Shown in pieces: positions 1-11,239 of a stretch of 64,000 nt of DNA. This DNA is from Gossypium raimondii (lineage: Eukaryota; Streptophyta; Magnoliopsida; Malvales; Malvaceae), in assembly GCF_025698545.1 (NCBI RefSeq), contig NC_068570.1, forward strand, positions 55,881,924 to 55,945,923, given 5' to 3'. Under the pieces are notes generated by a model. It saw only the letters and a list, made by a program, of their open reading frames with translations. It was not told the origin of the DNA and did not search any database. Position 1 is the first letter of the stretch, and each line of letters starts with the position of its first letter. The position numbers and the translations under genes are program-made.

Positions 1-613
1 CCTTTCAACCATGTCAACTTTGTCTTCATTGTACATACCATTAGTTTAAATATCAAGGCATTGGCTGCAACAAAATCCATTTTGCTGCTACCGTACATTA
101 TCCTCCACAGTTTTGCTTCCATAAAAAAGAACAGAGCATTAACTTTGCGCATAAGCTTTTCTCTCCATCTATCTTCCACCATTTTCTCTCGTGGCACTAA
201 AAGCCTTGGTCAAACATGACATATTGCCAAATATATAAATTACAGGCAACTGATTTATGATGTTATTTCAAATCAGCAAAGAACATTTCTTCATTTTCAA
301 TTCTTAGTGTACTTGAAAGCAACTAGGATAAGAAGGATAAAGTATTCAACAAAACTTTAACATTTGTTAACCACCCCTTAATGTAAAAACTAAACACAGA
401 AAAAGTAAATCACATCAAGTTCTGAAAATGACAATTCACATTTCCATTCCACGAAATATACAATCATTGTATTTACTGTAAGTTAAAAATTCTAACAGCC
501 ACGCAACATTCATAAGTTTTGCCTAAATAACATTTTTACTTAAAGGTGGAAGACCAGTATTTTTTAGAACAATAAGTAAATAAAAGAGAAGAAAGAGAAG
601 GTTAAGGACTTAC

Positions 614-926
614 CTGAATACCCTGAAAAAGCTCGAACTCGTTTTATAACCTGAGAGGCATTTAATTGTTTAGCAGAACCTGAACCAACCTGCTCACCTC
701 AAATTTTAAGCATATTGGAAATAAATAGAGTATTATCTTTTCTTGAACTAGAAAAAGGGTCATTAAAATGAAAAGGAAAGAAAAAAAAAAGGGGGAAGAA
801 AAGGGGAACCTGAATTAGTGATTTGATAGTATCAAGAGGATAAGTAAGAGCAGTGCCAAAAACCACAGAACCTGAAGCAGCAATTGCATGAGTTGCAAAC
901 AAATGGTTCTGCAACAATTCATCCAT
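614..926 (-). CDS. Mitochondrial carrier family protein, 5-prime part (partial gene)
   Basis: This is the N-terminal part of a mitochondrial substrate carrier (SLC25-like), an inner-membrane metabolite transporter. Exon 1 (926 down to 810) encodes 39 residues starting MDELLQNHLFATHAIAA. It ends in a first transmembrane helix followed by the carrier signature PLDTIK (consensus Px[DE]xx[KR]). The donor AG|GT lies at 810/809. Exon 2 (689 down to 614) continues in phase with VGSGSAKQLNASQV and ends SGYS plus one base, at a GTAAGT donor. The next intron runs off the left edge, so only about 64 residues of a roughly 300-residue protein are visible and the transported substrate cannot be told. The start codon follows a probable 5-prime UTR intron acceptor (TTTCCAG) ending near 935. 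The signature motif is direct evidence; the second exon rests on splice sites and phase. Confidence 0.72.
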
Positions 927-2740
927 TTCAACCTGGAAATTACAATGATTTAATATTTTTTATTCATAATTCAAAACAAAAGAATATAATTCACAGCAAA
1001 TGCACATTATCTGTTTGATAAAATGATTGAAGGAATGATGAACCATGGCAAATAAAATACTACTTCAGAGCAAAAGAAGTTAATTCATAGCAACTCAAGC
1101 ATGCATGTTAACTGTTTGATAAAATGATTGACAAAATGATGAACTAACCAAAAATAAAATTCTAATTCACCACCCAGTGAAAGGAACATACTTGAGCCTG
1201 TGGAGCTTAATTCACACTTTCTTAATTATATTTAAGTTGGTCAATGGTGTTCTCAACAAATAACAGCAAAATTGTAATACTTCTATACCTGCAAGTTTGA
1301 AGAAATAATGAAAGCAAAAGCATGAGAGAGAGCAAAGGTTAAAAAAAGAAAACAGGCAAGCTAGAAATAAAACTAACGAAATCATAACCTTATTAACAAC
1401 AAGGTCAATATACCAAATGGTACTGGACTTTGGCTTCTATATTCAATTTGCTACCCAAAATTTGTTTTGCAAATAGATAACTAATTTTAGATCCCCTTAA
1501 AAAAATTGGCTTTTTTTCATTGGCATAATAATAAATTTAGCCCTCCAATATTTACATTTTCTATCAATTTGGTCATAATTCTAAACAATTCAAGTTATTC
1601 AACAAATGTATCCCTAAACGTTTACAAGATTTGACAATTTAGTCCTAATTCAAAAATTCAAAAATTTAAAAATAGAAAATTACTAAAAATGTTTTTATTC
1701 AATAAAAAAAATCGTAGGTAGCAACTAGTAGGCTTAATTTAAAAAAAAAAAAAAAAAAAGGAAGAAATTCTCCATATAGCTGATGCTCCTTTCTCCCTTT
1801 GGGAGATGATACTTTCTGTAGGCTTAATTTAAGAAACTATCGGTGTTGTCTAGAAGTCTCAACATATCTGCCAAGAAGCACCTAGACAATGAAATTCACT
1901 AATATAGTTGGTGCTCCTTTCTCCCTTTGGGAGATGATACTTTTCTGTAATTTTTCACACAAATTGAAGAATGCTTGCACAATACGTTTAACTTTTTTAA
2001 TCTTTAAATTGATAGATGGTATTGGTAGTGATAGCGTTACAAAGGGAAGTTTCTTGAATTAAAATAGCTCTACAACTTCAATGAATCTGCTTAAGGAAAG
2101 AGGTAAACTAAAAGTAAGGATACTTCTCTTTAGACTCTCGTAAAAGGCACAATACTACCATAAAATCATCTCCATAGAAATTTGTCCATACATATTACCT
2201 ACACACTCTTATAACTACCGAAAAGAGCTGAATTATAACCTTCTGGAGAATCAATCTTATATTAATTACCAGCTGCAACTCAAAGAATTGACTGATATTT
2301 GACCATATTAACACAAAGGATTTTGACATAGCAAATGCAAGTACTAGAAAATCTCGAAGCAAATATAAGTAGAAAGAGACATGGCTATCTATTTCGCAGC
2401 GACTTCAAAGAAGAACAAAAAAATAAGTAAAAAGAGGAATGACAAATTCTACTATGCAAGCTAACAAATTTAAATGGTCTAAATGATGATCCAAAAACAA
2501 ATTTATGGTAATTATCCAATGAATTGAATAAAGAGAAAATAGAATTTGTTGAAGGCAATCACAACCCAAAATTTCTACCCTAAGAATCAAATAAAAAAGA
2601 ACAAGTGCTAGAAACAGGAACTTACTTGAAGGAGATATTTGAAAGAGAAAGAAACGACAAGGGAGGCCTTGGAGGCGGAATTTGAACCCAAAAATTCGGA
2701 GGCCAAGCCAACTCTGGACTACGGAGTACGGAGCGAGTAA
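927..2740 (-). other. 5-prime UTR and long leader intron of the carrier gene
   Basis: On the minus strand a good donor (CAA|GTAAGT) at 2626/2625 and an acceptor (TTTCCAG) near 935 frame an intron of about 1.7 kb between the start codon and an upstream leader exon of roughly 2626-2740. No coding frame with family resemblance is seen inside. The intron carries a local duplication at 1728-1948. Transcript start and UTR limits are inferred only. Confidence 0.4.
1728..1948. repeat. Imperfect tandem duplication in leader intron
   Basis: Two adjacent units, 1728-1817 and 1818-1948, each begin with GTAGGCTTAATTTAA and each end with a nearly identical block of about 40 bases containing CTCCCTTTGGGAGATGATAC. 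The middle of unit 1 is a long A-run, while unit 2 has unrelated sequence there. This looks like one duplication followed by an insertion or by A-tract growth. Confidence 0.7.
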
Positions 2741-3136
2741 GGGAACTGATTTTTTGTAATATTTTAATATTTTAATATTAAACCGTTATTTAATATTTTA
2801 ATATTTTTATTTTATCTATTTTTTTTATTTTTTAAGAATTAAATTAAATTGATAAATTTTGTTAACGGTGAGGACTAAATTTATTAAAATTTTAGAATTA
2901 AGATCAATTTGATATAATATATAAATATTAAAGGGCTAATATGTCAATAATTAAAAATCCCGTAAAACTTTCATTATTAAAGGACCAAAATATCAAATTC
3001 CAAAACTATCAGTGACCAACTCGAAAAGTTTTTAATTAGTGACCAAAATATCATAGTTAGCAGTGAAGTTTTAGTCTTAGAAAAAAGTTTAATATATTTT
3101 CGCCTCTAAACTTATCCGCTTGTATTTATTTGGTAC

Positions 3137-3334
3137 CAGGGGTGAATTTAGGGGTTGGTAGAGCCCAACCCTCTTAAAATTTTTTATTTTGGTCTTTTAA
3201 AATTTTTAAAAATTTAAATTAATAAAGGTAAAATTACACTTTAATCTCCTTAAAAATGATAAAATTTTGATTTAATCTGTAAAAATTACAATTTAATTTC
3301 GAGCCCCGTAAAAAATTTTTTTAACTTCGCCCCT
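3137..3334 (-). mobile_element. hAT-like MITE, copy 1
   Basis: A 198-bp element starts CAGGGGTGAA and ends TTCGCCCCT, so the ends are inverted repeats. It is flanked by TTTGGTAC (3129-3136) and ATTGGTAC (3335-3342), an 8-bp target duplication with one mismatch. CAGGGG-like ends and 8-bp duplications are typical of the hAT superfamily. Five more copies of the same internal sequence occur in the window. There is no coding capacity. Confidence 0.7.
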
Positions 3335-4180
3335 ATTGGTACTTAATTCTTTTTGTTGTATCTAAATAGTACCTAAACTTCAATTCGGTAATATATTTTG
3401 GAACCTTTGCAGTAAAATTCGATGATATGGCACTAGTAACCAACAAAAAGATGGCAAGTGACAAGTCATAATAAAAAATATTTTTTAAAAAATATATAAA
3501 ATTATAAAAATTATTTTACAGCGATTCGTAATAAGTGTAATTATATTAATAAATTTAATGATTAAATTGTTAAAATATCAATTATAAATAAACACTGATG
3601 TAAGTAATCTCCCCTATTTTTATAAAAATTAATTCTACAATATTTTAAATATATAAAATAAATACTACCATATCAACACTTTATAAAACCTTAAGGAATT
3701 AAAATTCATTACATAATAAAAAAATAGTAAAAAGTAAATATTATAAATTTACTAAAGCATTATTGGTTATTTATATACATTTATATCTAAAATTAATATA
3801 TATACATTTATTTATTATTTGTTTATTACTTTTAATATTATTGGTTAGTATATTTAATTATATGTTCAAGAATATGTACATTTCATTTAACTTAAATAAA
3901 TAAATATAATTTTAAATAAACAAACACGAAAACAATTTTAAAGTTTTTCTTTTAAAACATGAATTGAATATAAAGTTAAAAAAAAAGAATATAAATAAAG
4001 ATTCATTTGTTCAAGTTTGTTTTATTTCCGGCCCCTAAGATAGTGTTGGGTGGTCAAGTTTGAATTTTGATGATGAAATGGTTTGACAACGGCTCTATTT
4101 TAATTTATTTCCAGCCCTTAAAAGAACACATTTGATCAGTAGATAGAGTCAACGGTGGGCGAATGGCATTGGAGTTAATT

Positions 4181-4390
4181 CAGGAGCGAAGTCAAAAAAT
4201 TTGTTGGGTTCGGAATTAAGTTATATGTTTTATGGGAGAGTTAAAATGTAATTTCACTTTTTTTTTGAAAGATAATTTTACTATTTTAATAGTTTATATA
4301 TTTATAATTTTTTAAAAAATTTAATCAAAATTTTATCATTTTCGAGGTCAAAGTGCTATTTTACTTTGTACTAATTTAAAATTAAATCAA
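4181..4390 (+). mobile_element. hAT-like MITE, copy 2 (degraded)
   Basis: The start (CAGGAGCGAAG) and the internal order of T-rich blocks match the other family members, including TTTATAATTTTT followed by ATTTTATCATTTT and GGTCAAAGTG. The far end has decayed, so the right border is approximate and no target duplication is visible. Confidence 0.55.
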
Positions 4391-5025
4391 ATACTATTCT
4401 CTAAATATCCTTCAAATATATGAAAATATTGTACATGAGTTCAAGTAAGATAAATTTATACATATTTGATTTACATGAATGTAAGTTGTAATATTTAAAC
4501 ATCCATGAACAAAGAGGTCTTCTCTTTGTTTGCAAATAAAACCTTGATGATCAAGTAAGGCTAGAAAGTTTAGTAAGAAAATATTTCTATGGATCTTATA
4601 GAAAGATAATTCAAACTTTCAGTGTGGCAGATCATCGAGCTGGTAAGCTATTGTCTCTTTGACTAGCTACCGACACAAGCCGTCCTTCGGTCGGATTCCT
4701 CCCCTTGTTCCTCAATGTACAGGGTTTTAGCAGTCATTTCCAGCTGTTGTTCCATTTCCAATGGTAGGTTCCCACACATTATTCAACCGTCTACTATCGG
4801 AAACTTCACTTCCTGACTGAGTTGCATGTATTAAGCATGCTGCCAGTGTAATGTTCTCCAACAGCAACCAGAGAGTACAACCTGAAAAGGAACTGAAGCT
4901 AAAATAGACCGAATCCGGAAAAAAAAAATTCAGAATCTGAAAACAGTGTATACCTGAAATGATCCAAACCCGAATCTGTACAATAAACACTCATGCCACG
5001 TCCAAATATAGGACCCTATTGATCT

Positions 5026-8000
5026 TTAACCTATCCAAAGGCACGGAATGTGCGCTATCAAACGCCGAGAGTCTTTGTTCTCCAAGCACCAATGTTGTAA
5101 AACTGGACACTCATCAATCCTGAGTGATCCAAGTGAAGGAGGCAGGCCTTCTTTCGGCAATGTCTGAAGTTGATAGCAACGAGAAATGTCCAAGACTTGA
5201 AGAGATGACAGGTTTTTCAAGAGCTTTTGAGGTAAAGATTTTAGATCAGCTACATTTCTAATGTAAAGTTCAATCAATGAAGAAGGAAGAACATTCTCTG
5301 GAGGACATATCCAATGGATCCATAAATGGTGAAGATTGATAAGCCTGTCTAAGCCCCATTCGGACATCGGTTGTTTCAGGTTCTCACAATCAATGAAAAG
5401 AAGTGATAGATTCAGAGGCAAACCACCATCAGGAATGACCAAGATATTTGGACAACTCTTTACTTTCAGCTCTTTAAGTGACTTGAGCTTGTACATTGCT
5501 TGAGGAAGGGACTTAAGATTCTTACATCTGTTTATCCTTAGAAACTTGAGATTAGGCAGTAACAGTTGAGATTCTGGAAAGGATTCTAAACCGTGGCAAC
5601 CGCTTATTACCAATGTACTCAAGCGAGTTAAGCTGTTGAAGCAGTCAAGAGGCAAGGCCTTTAGATTGGTACAATGTGAAATTTCAATGGTTTCAAGCGC
5701 CTTGCTATTTTGCAACATCCTGTCTGGAAATAAGTCTAATCTTCTACAATTGAACACAACGAGATTCTTAAGGGTTTTCGGAAGTTGTCCATTTGGGAAG
5801 AACATCAAAGATGGAAGTCCTTGCATTCTAAGACCCTCCAAATGCAATGTATTGTCGTTGTCGCACATCAATCCCTCTGGTAAAGCTTGAAGGAGCTCAC
5901 AATCTTCGATAAGCAACGTCTTGAGCGATGGAGGAAATCTGCCTCTTGGGAAGGATTCGAGAGAAGGGCAGTTTCCAACGGTTACCTCTTCAAGATGCAG
6001 GATGCCATCATCATCATCATCACCATTAGACATTATTCCTTGGGGTAGAGCTTGAAGGAGCTCGCAATCTTTGATGACTAACTTCTTGAGAGTAGGTGGT
6101 AATTTTCCACTTGGAAAATATTTGAGAGAAGGGCAATGTATTATCTCCAACTTTTCGAGATGCATGATGTTGCCATTGTTTCCACCATCTATCTTCATAA
6201 TCCCATCCAATGATTTGAGCTCTTTGCACCCTATTATTCTCAATATTCTTAGACATGAGATGTTAAATAACTCATTAGGTAGCCTTCTAAGGTTGTTGCA
6301 ACCAAGTAACTCCAAAGCTTCAAGATTGTGTGATGGAACAAGTTGATGAGCTTCCCTTGCCAAGGGATCAAACATGGGACACTTTTTTATCACAATACGG
6401 TTAAGGCAAACAAGGTTGTCTGTATTGCTTCTATCCTCCCACAAAGATGTCAGTTCAGTGCATTCTTCGATCCTCACATCTTCAAGTGCTATCATGTCTT
6501 GTTTGAACGTGTTTGGCAAACAAGCAAGATGAGAAATGTTGGTAATTTTCAATGTCCTAAGACACTTGAGATGAACCATGCTTCGGAAAATCATCTCGTT
6601 ACACTCCTCCAAATTCAGGTTTCTAAGAGATGGAAGACTTACAAATGAATATGTTAACTGTGGGCATTTGCAGATCTCAAGTTTTATGAGTGATGGAAGA
6701 TTGGTTGGCAATTTGGATACCAACTTAGGACAATTGTAAATTTGGAGTTCATGAAGTCGTTCGAATTGCCGAACCCTTTTAAGTTCAATGCCAACAAGTG
6801 AAGAAGACCAGTCTTCCCAAACTAACATATCTTCAAATCTTAGAATCTTTAGTGATGGAAAAGCCTCAATCGAAGAAGAACCACAGCCATAAAACTCAAA
6901 GCCCACTGTTTTTACTGCAACCATGCCTTTTACGATCAATGTTTTCAATGACAAGAGTTGTCCAAGCGACGGTAGGGAAGTGATTCTTGGACAATGATAA
7001 AGCTCCAAGTGTGTTACTTTAGAAAACAACGGATCACCTACCCATGAAGGGAATTCTTTAGCTCCATAGAACTTAATCGTTAACTTTTGCAGGTTTTGAT
7101 GAGGTTTTAACCAGCTAAGAACTTCCATCTCACGTGTCTCGTTTCTCGAGTGATGAAAATCACAACTCCATTCTAGCTTCAATTCCTGGAGGCCCTTCTT
7201 TTCATTTAGATTAGCATGCCTTGCATCTTGTATATCCAACACATTATGCAACTGCAAAATAGATAACTGGTCTCTAAGATGTGATAGGCCATTCAATTCT
7301 CCTAGTCTCAATCCATCAACTTCCCCCACAACAAATTTAGGCAATGTCAACAGATTTCTCAGTTTACCTATCCCTGATGGCATCTCGTTTAAAGCCTTCG
7401 TGTGTGTGATATCGAGATGCCGAAGATCCATTAGATTCCCAATAGTTGCAGGCAACCAGCAGAGCTTATAGCACCTGTTTAAGATCAATGTTTGCAGGTA
7501 GAAAAGGGTTGTTATAGACTCCGGTAAACATTTTATCACGCAACGAGATAAATTGAGATATCTCAAATGCTTCAATTCCCCTATTGATTCTGGTAACTTC
7601 TTGATGTTATAGTCACAAAGGGATAATGACCTCAAATATCTCAATTTTGGCAGAAAATCATGGAGCACACTTTTAGATAAAAAGCTGCGAAAGGAATGCG
7701 AGAATGGAGAAAACGATAGGAATGTTCTCAAGCTCATCATGTGGCGAGACATTTTGAATCTTTGAGAAGTGTCGAAGTTCTGCTTAGTAAAAGACAAGTA
7801 ACGGAACTTTTCAAAGCTTGCATTTGATATATTGACATGCTTGAACTTATCTGTAAAACTGTAGCAAGTTTCTCCTGCAACAAATTGAGCTAAGTCGTTG
7901 ATAAGATCATGCATCACAAACCGCGATTCCTTGTTACTGGCCCTTTCGAAAAACGATCTTGATAACAAATCGAGGATATATTTGTGGCCTAAGTCTTCCA

Positions 8001-9402
8001 TTTGCTCCATTCCTTTTGGCTGCTGCAGAAGAAGCCCCTCTGCCATCCACAGGAAAACTAATTCATCCTTGTCGAATTCATAGCCTTTGGGAAATATCGC
8101 ACAATAAGCAAAGCATTGTTTCAAACGAGACGGGAGATGATGATAGCTCAATCTTAGAGCTGGAAGAATGTCATTCCCTTCATTTGGTAAATTCCATAGC
8201 TTGCTAGTCAATATGTCATTCCATTCATCGCAAGTTTGCTTACCATGCAGAAGTCCTCCAAGGGTTTTCACGGCCAAAGGTAATCCTTTACACCTTCTTA
8301 CAATTGCTCGTCCGATTTCTTCAACACTCGGATGTGCACTGAAATCTCTCTTTCCTAATGCATGTTGAGCAAACAATGACAAGCAGTCATCATATGGTAA
8401 TGCGTGCAGATGATAAGCCGCAACATTTCCCACCATCGATGCGACCTTGCAATGGCGAGTAGTGACTATTATTTTGCTTCCAGGTGCCCCTGCTTTGAAG
8501 GGTCTTCTTAGGAGATCCCATTGATGGTAACTTTCACTCCAAACATCATCCAAAACAAATAAAAACTTCTTCCCTGATAACTCCTCTGTCAACCTTACTT
8601 GAAGTGAATCTAGATCACTCGAACATTCATACGAATTCGACAAAACTTTCTCCAGTATTATTCTTGTCACCATCATAAGATCAAGCTGTTCCGAAACACA
8701 AACCCAAGCTTTGATTGCAAAACGATCGGCAACCCTTTCGTCATTATAAACAAGTTGAGCCAATGTGGTCTTGCCCATTCCTCCCATACCAACTATAGGC
8801 ATTACAGATACTCCATTTTCATCACCCTTCAGCAGCCATTGAAGAATATCTTCTTTTTCAGTTTCCCTACCACACACATGATCTCCAATCAAAGAAGTAG
8901 TTAGTCTTTTCTCTTGTAACCTGCCGGATTTGGACATGTCTCCTCCAGCTATCTTTGTCAAATTCAAGCTGAGACCATTGATCTCCGATGAAATGCACTG
9001 TAATCTATCAGTAACATCCTTTATCTTGCTACTTATTCCATAATCCAGCATGGAATGGCTTCGTCTTGTACCAGCAAACCATGCACGGAACATGTTCGAT
9101 GAATTGTTTGTTCGAGCTTCGTCAAACAGTAATGGGAATTCATCCAAAATATCTTCCATATCAAAAGCCAAAACTCTAACCTCAGAAACCCAGATTTTCA
9201 CCAAGGGACTGGTTATTTGCTTCGTTTCTGCTTCCTCGAGTACTGCTTGGATTTTCAACAACAAATTCCTCCATTTCTTAAGCTCCAAGCCAACTTGATT
9301 CTGTTTTGCAAAGCTTAATAATTGTGTAGAATCCAACTTTGCGAACAACCATTCAAATGTAGCTGTTAAAAGTGCACCTCCAACGACAGACAAAGCATCC
9401 AT
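5026..9402 (-). CDS. CC-NB-LRR disease resistance protein, RPP13-like (CNL class)
   Basis: An intact single-exon gene of 1458 codons for an intracellular immune receptor. Residues 1-170 form an Rx-type coiled-coil domain with DMEDILDEF at 81-89. The NB-ARC domain follows: P-loop GMGGMGKTT 205-213, kinase-2 FLFVLDDVW 280-288, RNBS-B SKIIVTTR 309-316, GLPLA 373-377, RNBS-D CFAYCAIFPKGYEF 430-443 and MHDL 498-501. The W closing kinase-2 marks the non-TIR class. From about residue 560 to the end lie many leucine-rich repeats of the C-x-x-L type. Near 1080-1234 three units of about 50 residues are close internal duplicates, with an Asp run at about 1127-1131. All ATPase and switch motifs are present, so the receptor looks functional. 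Such proteins sense pathogen effectors and trigger the hypersensitive response; which pathogen cannot be told. The start is the first in-frame ATG, 13 bases after a likely leader-intron acceptor. Confidence 0.95.
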   Translation of the reverse strand: MDALSVVGGALLTATFEWLFAKLDSTQLLSFAKQNQVGLELKKWRNLLLKIQAVLEEAETKQITSPLVKIWVSEVRVLAFDMEDILDEFPLLFDEARTNNSSNMFRAWFAGTRRSHSMLDYGISSKIKDVTDRLQCISSEINGLSLNLTKIAGGDMSKSGRLQEKRLTTSLIGDHVCGRETEKEDILQWLLKGDENGVSVMPIVGMGGMGKTTLAQLVYNDERVADRFAIKAWVCVSEQLDLMMVTRIILEKVLSNSYECSSDLDSLQVRLTEELSGKKFLFVLDDVWSESYHQWDLLRRPFKAGAPGSKIIVTTRHCKVASMVGNVAAYHLHALPYDDCLSLFAQHALGKRDFSAHPSVEEIGRAIVRRCKGLPLAVKTLGGLLHGKQTCDEWNDILTSKLWNLPNEGNDILPALRLSYHHLPSRLKQCFAYCAIFPKGYEFDKDELVFLWMAEGLLLQQPKGMEQMEDLGHKYILDLLSRSFFERASNKESRFVMHDLINDLAQFVAGETCYSFTDKFKHVNISNASFEKFRYLSFTKQNFDTSQRFKMSRHMMSLRTFLSFSPFSHSFRSFLSKSVLHDFLPKLRYLRSLSLCDYNIKKLPESIGELKHLRYLNLSRCVIKCLPESITTLFYLQTLILNRCYKLCWLPATIGNLMDLRHLDITHTKALNEMPSGIGKLRNLLTLPKFVVGEVDGLRLGELNGLSHLRDQLSILQLHNVLDIQDARHANLNEKKGLQELKLEWSCDFHHSRNETREMEVLSWLKPHQNLQKLTIKFYGAKEFPSWVGDPLFSKVTHLELYHCPRITSLPSLGQLLSLKTLIVKGMVAVKTVGFEFYGCGSSSIEAFPSLKILRFEDMLVWEDWSSSLVGIELKRVRQFERLHELQIYNCPKLVSKLPTNLPSLIKLEICKCPQLTYSFVSLPSLRNLNLEECNEMIFRSMVHLKCLRTLKITNISHLACLPNTFKQDMIALEDVRIEECTELTSLWEDRSNTDNLVCLNRIVIKKCPMFDPLAREAHQLVPSHNLEALELLGCNNLRRLPNELFNISCLRILRIIGCKELKSLDGIMKIDGGNNGNIMHLEKLEIIHCPSLKYFPSGKLPPTLKKLVIKDCELLQALPQGIMSNGDDDDDGILHLEEVTVGNCPSLESFPRGRFPPSLKTLLIEDCELLQALPEGLMCDNDNTLHLEGLRMQGLPSLMFFPNGQLPKTLKNLVVFNCRRLDLFPDRMLQNSKALETIEISHCTNLKALPLDCFNSLTRLSTLVISGCHGLESFPESQLLLPNLKFLRINRCKNLKSLPQAMYKLKSLKELKVKSCPNILVIPDGGLPLNLSLLFIDCENLKQPMSEWGLDRLINLHHLWIHWICPPENVLPSSLIELYIRNVADLKSLPQKLLKNLSSLQVLDISRCYQLQTLPKEGLPPSLGSLRIDECPVLQHWCLENKDSRRLIAHIPCLWIG

Positions 9403-10110
9403 TTGATTAACTTATCTGCAACAACAATCAATGAATATTCAGAGATGATTCAGTATATATGTATCTGTATATGTATGTTTTCTTTTTCTTATAACTTAAA
9501 TTTTCGATATAATAATGTTCAGATTAAAATCACTGCTAAATATGTGCTTTGATGCCAAAATAACGTAACAAGGAGATAATGAAGTGTAATGAGGATGCTA
9601 AATGATGATCAAAATTTATAGCATATTTAAAAATAAAAATTTAACAAAGTGAACTGCAAAGTAGTGAAATTAAAATAAAAATACAGAGATTAAATTCTAA
9701 ATGTACGAAAAAGTATAGGGACATAGAATGCATTTTAACCTAACAATTTTCCTTTTACTTTAAATATGACCTCTTTCTATTTATCCTTCTCACCAAACAA
9801 AAAATAAAAATAAAAATCCATCCTTCATATATTTCTTTCTTTCCAGTTTCCACAACTGTTCTTACTTTGATTTTCTTTCTTACCAAACAGAATGTAAAAG
9901 AATCAAACATTCAACCAGAAAAACAAAACGCATAAGAATAATCTTAGATAAACAAAATGTTAGATAAGCCATTTATGATTCACAAACCTACATTAAATAT
10001 AGTATAAAATAAATAAATGTAATTAAATCAAGAGAATATAAAATCATACCTTGAAAAAGATTGAAGAAATGTAGAATTTGATGAGCAGAATACAAAACAA
10101 AAAAATGAGA
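9403..10110 (-). other. 5-prime UTR and probable leader intron of the NLR gene
   Basis: A strong donor TCAAG|GTATGA at 10050/10049 and an acceptor TTGTTGCAG|ATAAG at 9416/9415 (minus strand) suggest an intron of about 630 bp in the leader, with the start codon just downstream. Leader introns are common in this class. Evidence is splice consensus only. Confidence 0.45.
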
Positions 10111-10119
10111 GTCGTTTGA

Positions 10120-10300
10120 AAAGAGAGAGCAAAACTAGTTAAAGCTCGATATTTTCCCTTGACATTTCCACTAACCCAGCTAAGAAGTCATTGTGGACGG
10201 TAACTGGTCAATCACTCCATAATTTTCTTCAAACTTCCCTTAAATATTTTTTTTTAATTCCAAAAATTGAGTCTCTATTCTTTTGACTTCGCAGTCCAAG
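10120..10300 (-). promoter_or_regulatory. NLR promoter region with W-box motifs
   Basis: Upstream of the inferred NLR leader are a TTGACC element (minus strand, 10206-10211) and a TTGACT element (plus strand, 10283-10288). TTGAC[C/T] is the WRKY binding W-box, common in defence gene promoters. The motif is short and will also occur by chance. Confidence 0.3.
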
Positions 10301-10352
10301 TTCAATTAATCCATTAAATTGAATTATGAGACATTTTTTACTGTTTAGAAAT

Positions 10353-10900
10353 ATACTTGTTTATGGGTCGGGTTATTTGTGCAGATTTGAAGGTTTGTCC
10401 GAAATTTGTGATGGTTTGGATAAAAATATTAAGCTAAAAAAATAAGTTTAGACAAAAAAAATTAAACCCTTTCAAAATATGAGTTGGGCTTGGATTTGAA
10501 CATTCAAGGCTCCAGACCCAACCTGTTTTTAAATTTATAATACTTTATATTATATAATTTAGAACCCATTAAAAAAATAAATATATACTAAATTATAATA
10601 CTACTCAAATGTAAATATTAAAATAATGTTAAGATAATTATATAAAAATATTCAATAAATAAAAAATTTATTAAATATTAAAAAATGTATAATATAAATA
10701 ATTTTTTAAAAATTTTAAAAATAATATGGGTGGGCCTAAATAGGTTTGGGTTAGTTTTTTTTGTAAATATGAACGGATTTGGATAAAATTTTAAGCTCAT
10801 ATTTTGGGTTGAATCGGGCCTGAGCAAGTATAAAATATGTTAATATTATGCTTAGGCTTGGCCTCAACTCGATCCGACCCGACTCATGAGTACCTCTATT
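10353..10900 (+). mobile_element. TIR element family B, copy 1 (MITE-like)
   Basis: The left end reads GTTTATGGGTCGGGTT and the right end, read in reverse, GTACTCATGAGTCGGGTCGG, giving imperfect terminal inverted repeats of about 18 bases around about 550 bp. The same end motifs and internal order (TTAAGCTCATATTTTGGGTTG near the right) recur at 26949-27462 and, interrupted by an LTR, at 16145-19290. It is non-coding; superfamily is unresolved. Confidence 0.6.
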
Positions 10901-10937
10901 TAGAAGCTATGTAAGCAAAATATATACATCAACTCCT

Positions 10938-10964
10938 TCTCTCTCTCTCTCTCTCTCTCTCTCT
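10938..10964. repeat. (TC)n microsatellite
   Basis: An uninterrupted run of TC dinucleotides of about 27 bases sits between a family B element and a hAT-like MITE. Confidence 0.9.
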
Positions 10965-10976
10965 AAAATCCTTATA

Positions 10977-11231
10977 AGGGGTGAAGTCAAAAATCTTTTT
11001 TTGGGTCAAAATTAAATTGTATATTTTTATGATAGTAAAAATATAATTTTATCATTTTAATAGTCTAAATCTTTATAATTTTTAGTAGATTAAATCTAAT
11101 TTTTATCATTTTTGGATAATCAAAATATAATTTTACCATTACTAATTTAAAATTTTATAAAATATAAAATATTTAAATGAAAAATTTTTCATTTTAGAGC
11201 ATCGAGTCCCTATCAACCCTAAATCCGCCCT
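10977..11231 (+). mobile_element. hAT-like MITE, copy 3
   Basis: A 255-bp copy starting AGGGGTGAAGTC and ending AAATCCGCCCT. It is flanked by TCCTTATA (10969-10976) and ACCTTATA (11232-11239), an 8-bp target duplication with one mismatch. It is the longest copy with both ends readable. Confidence 0.72.
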
Positions 11232-11239
11232 ACCTTATA

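Larger units (their letters stand above)
2741..5025. other. AT-rich intergenic region, including NLR 3-prime flank
   Basis: No supported gene is seen. The stretch is very AT-rich, with two copies of the hAT-like MITE described separately (3137-3334 and about 4181-4390). Roughly 4700-5025 is less AT-rich, lies directly downstream of the NLR stop codon and is probably its 3-prime UTR and flank. An 87-codon open frame there has no family resemblance and is treated as noise. Confidence 0.5.

Noticed and set aside
1..600. Search for a third exon of the carrier gene
   Set aside because: No acceptor followed by a frame continuing the carrier domain was found; the intron appears to extend past the window edge.
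4727..4990. 87-codon minus-strand frame after the NLR
   Set aside because: It lies in the NLR 3-prime flank, has no family resemblance and no good start context or partner exons.
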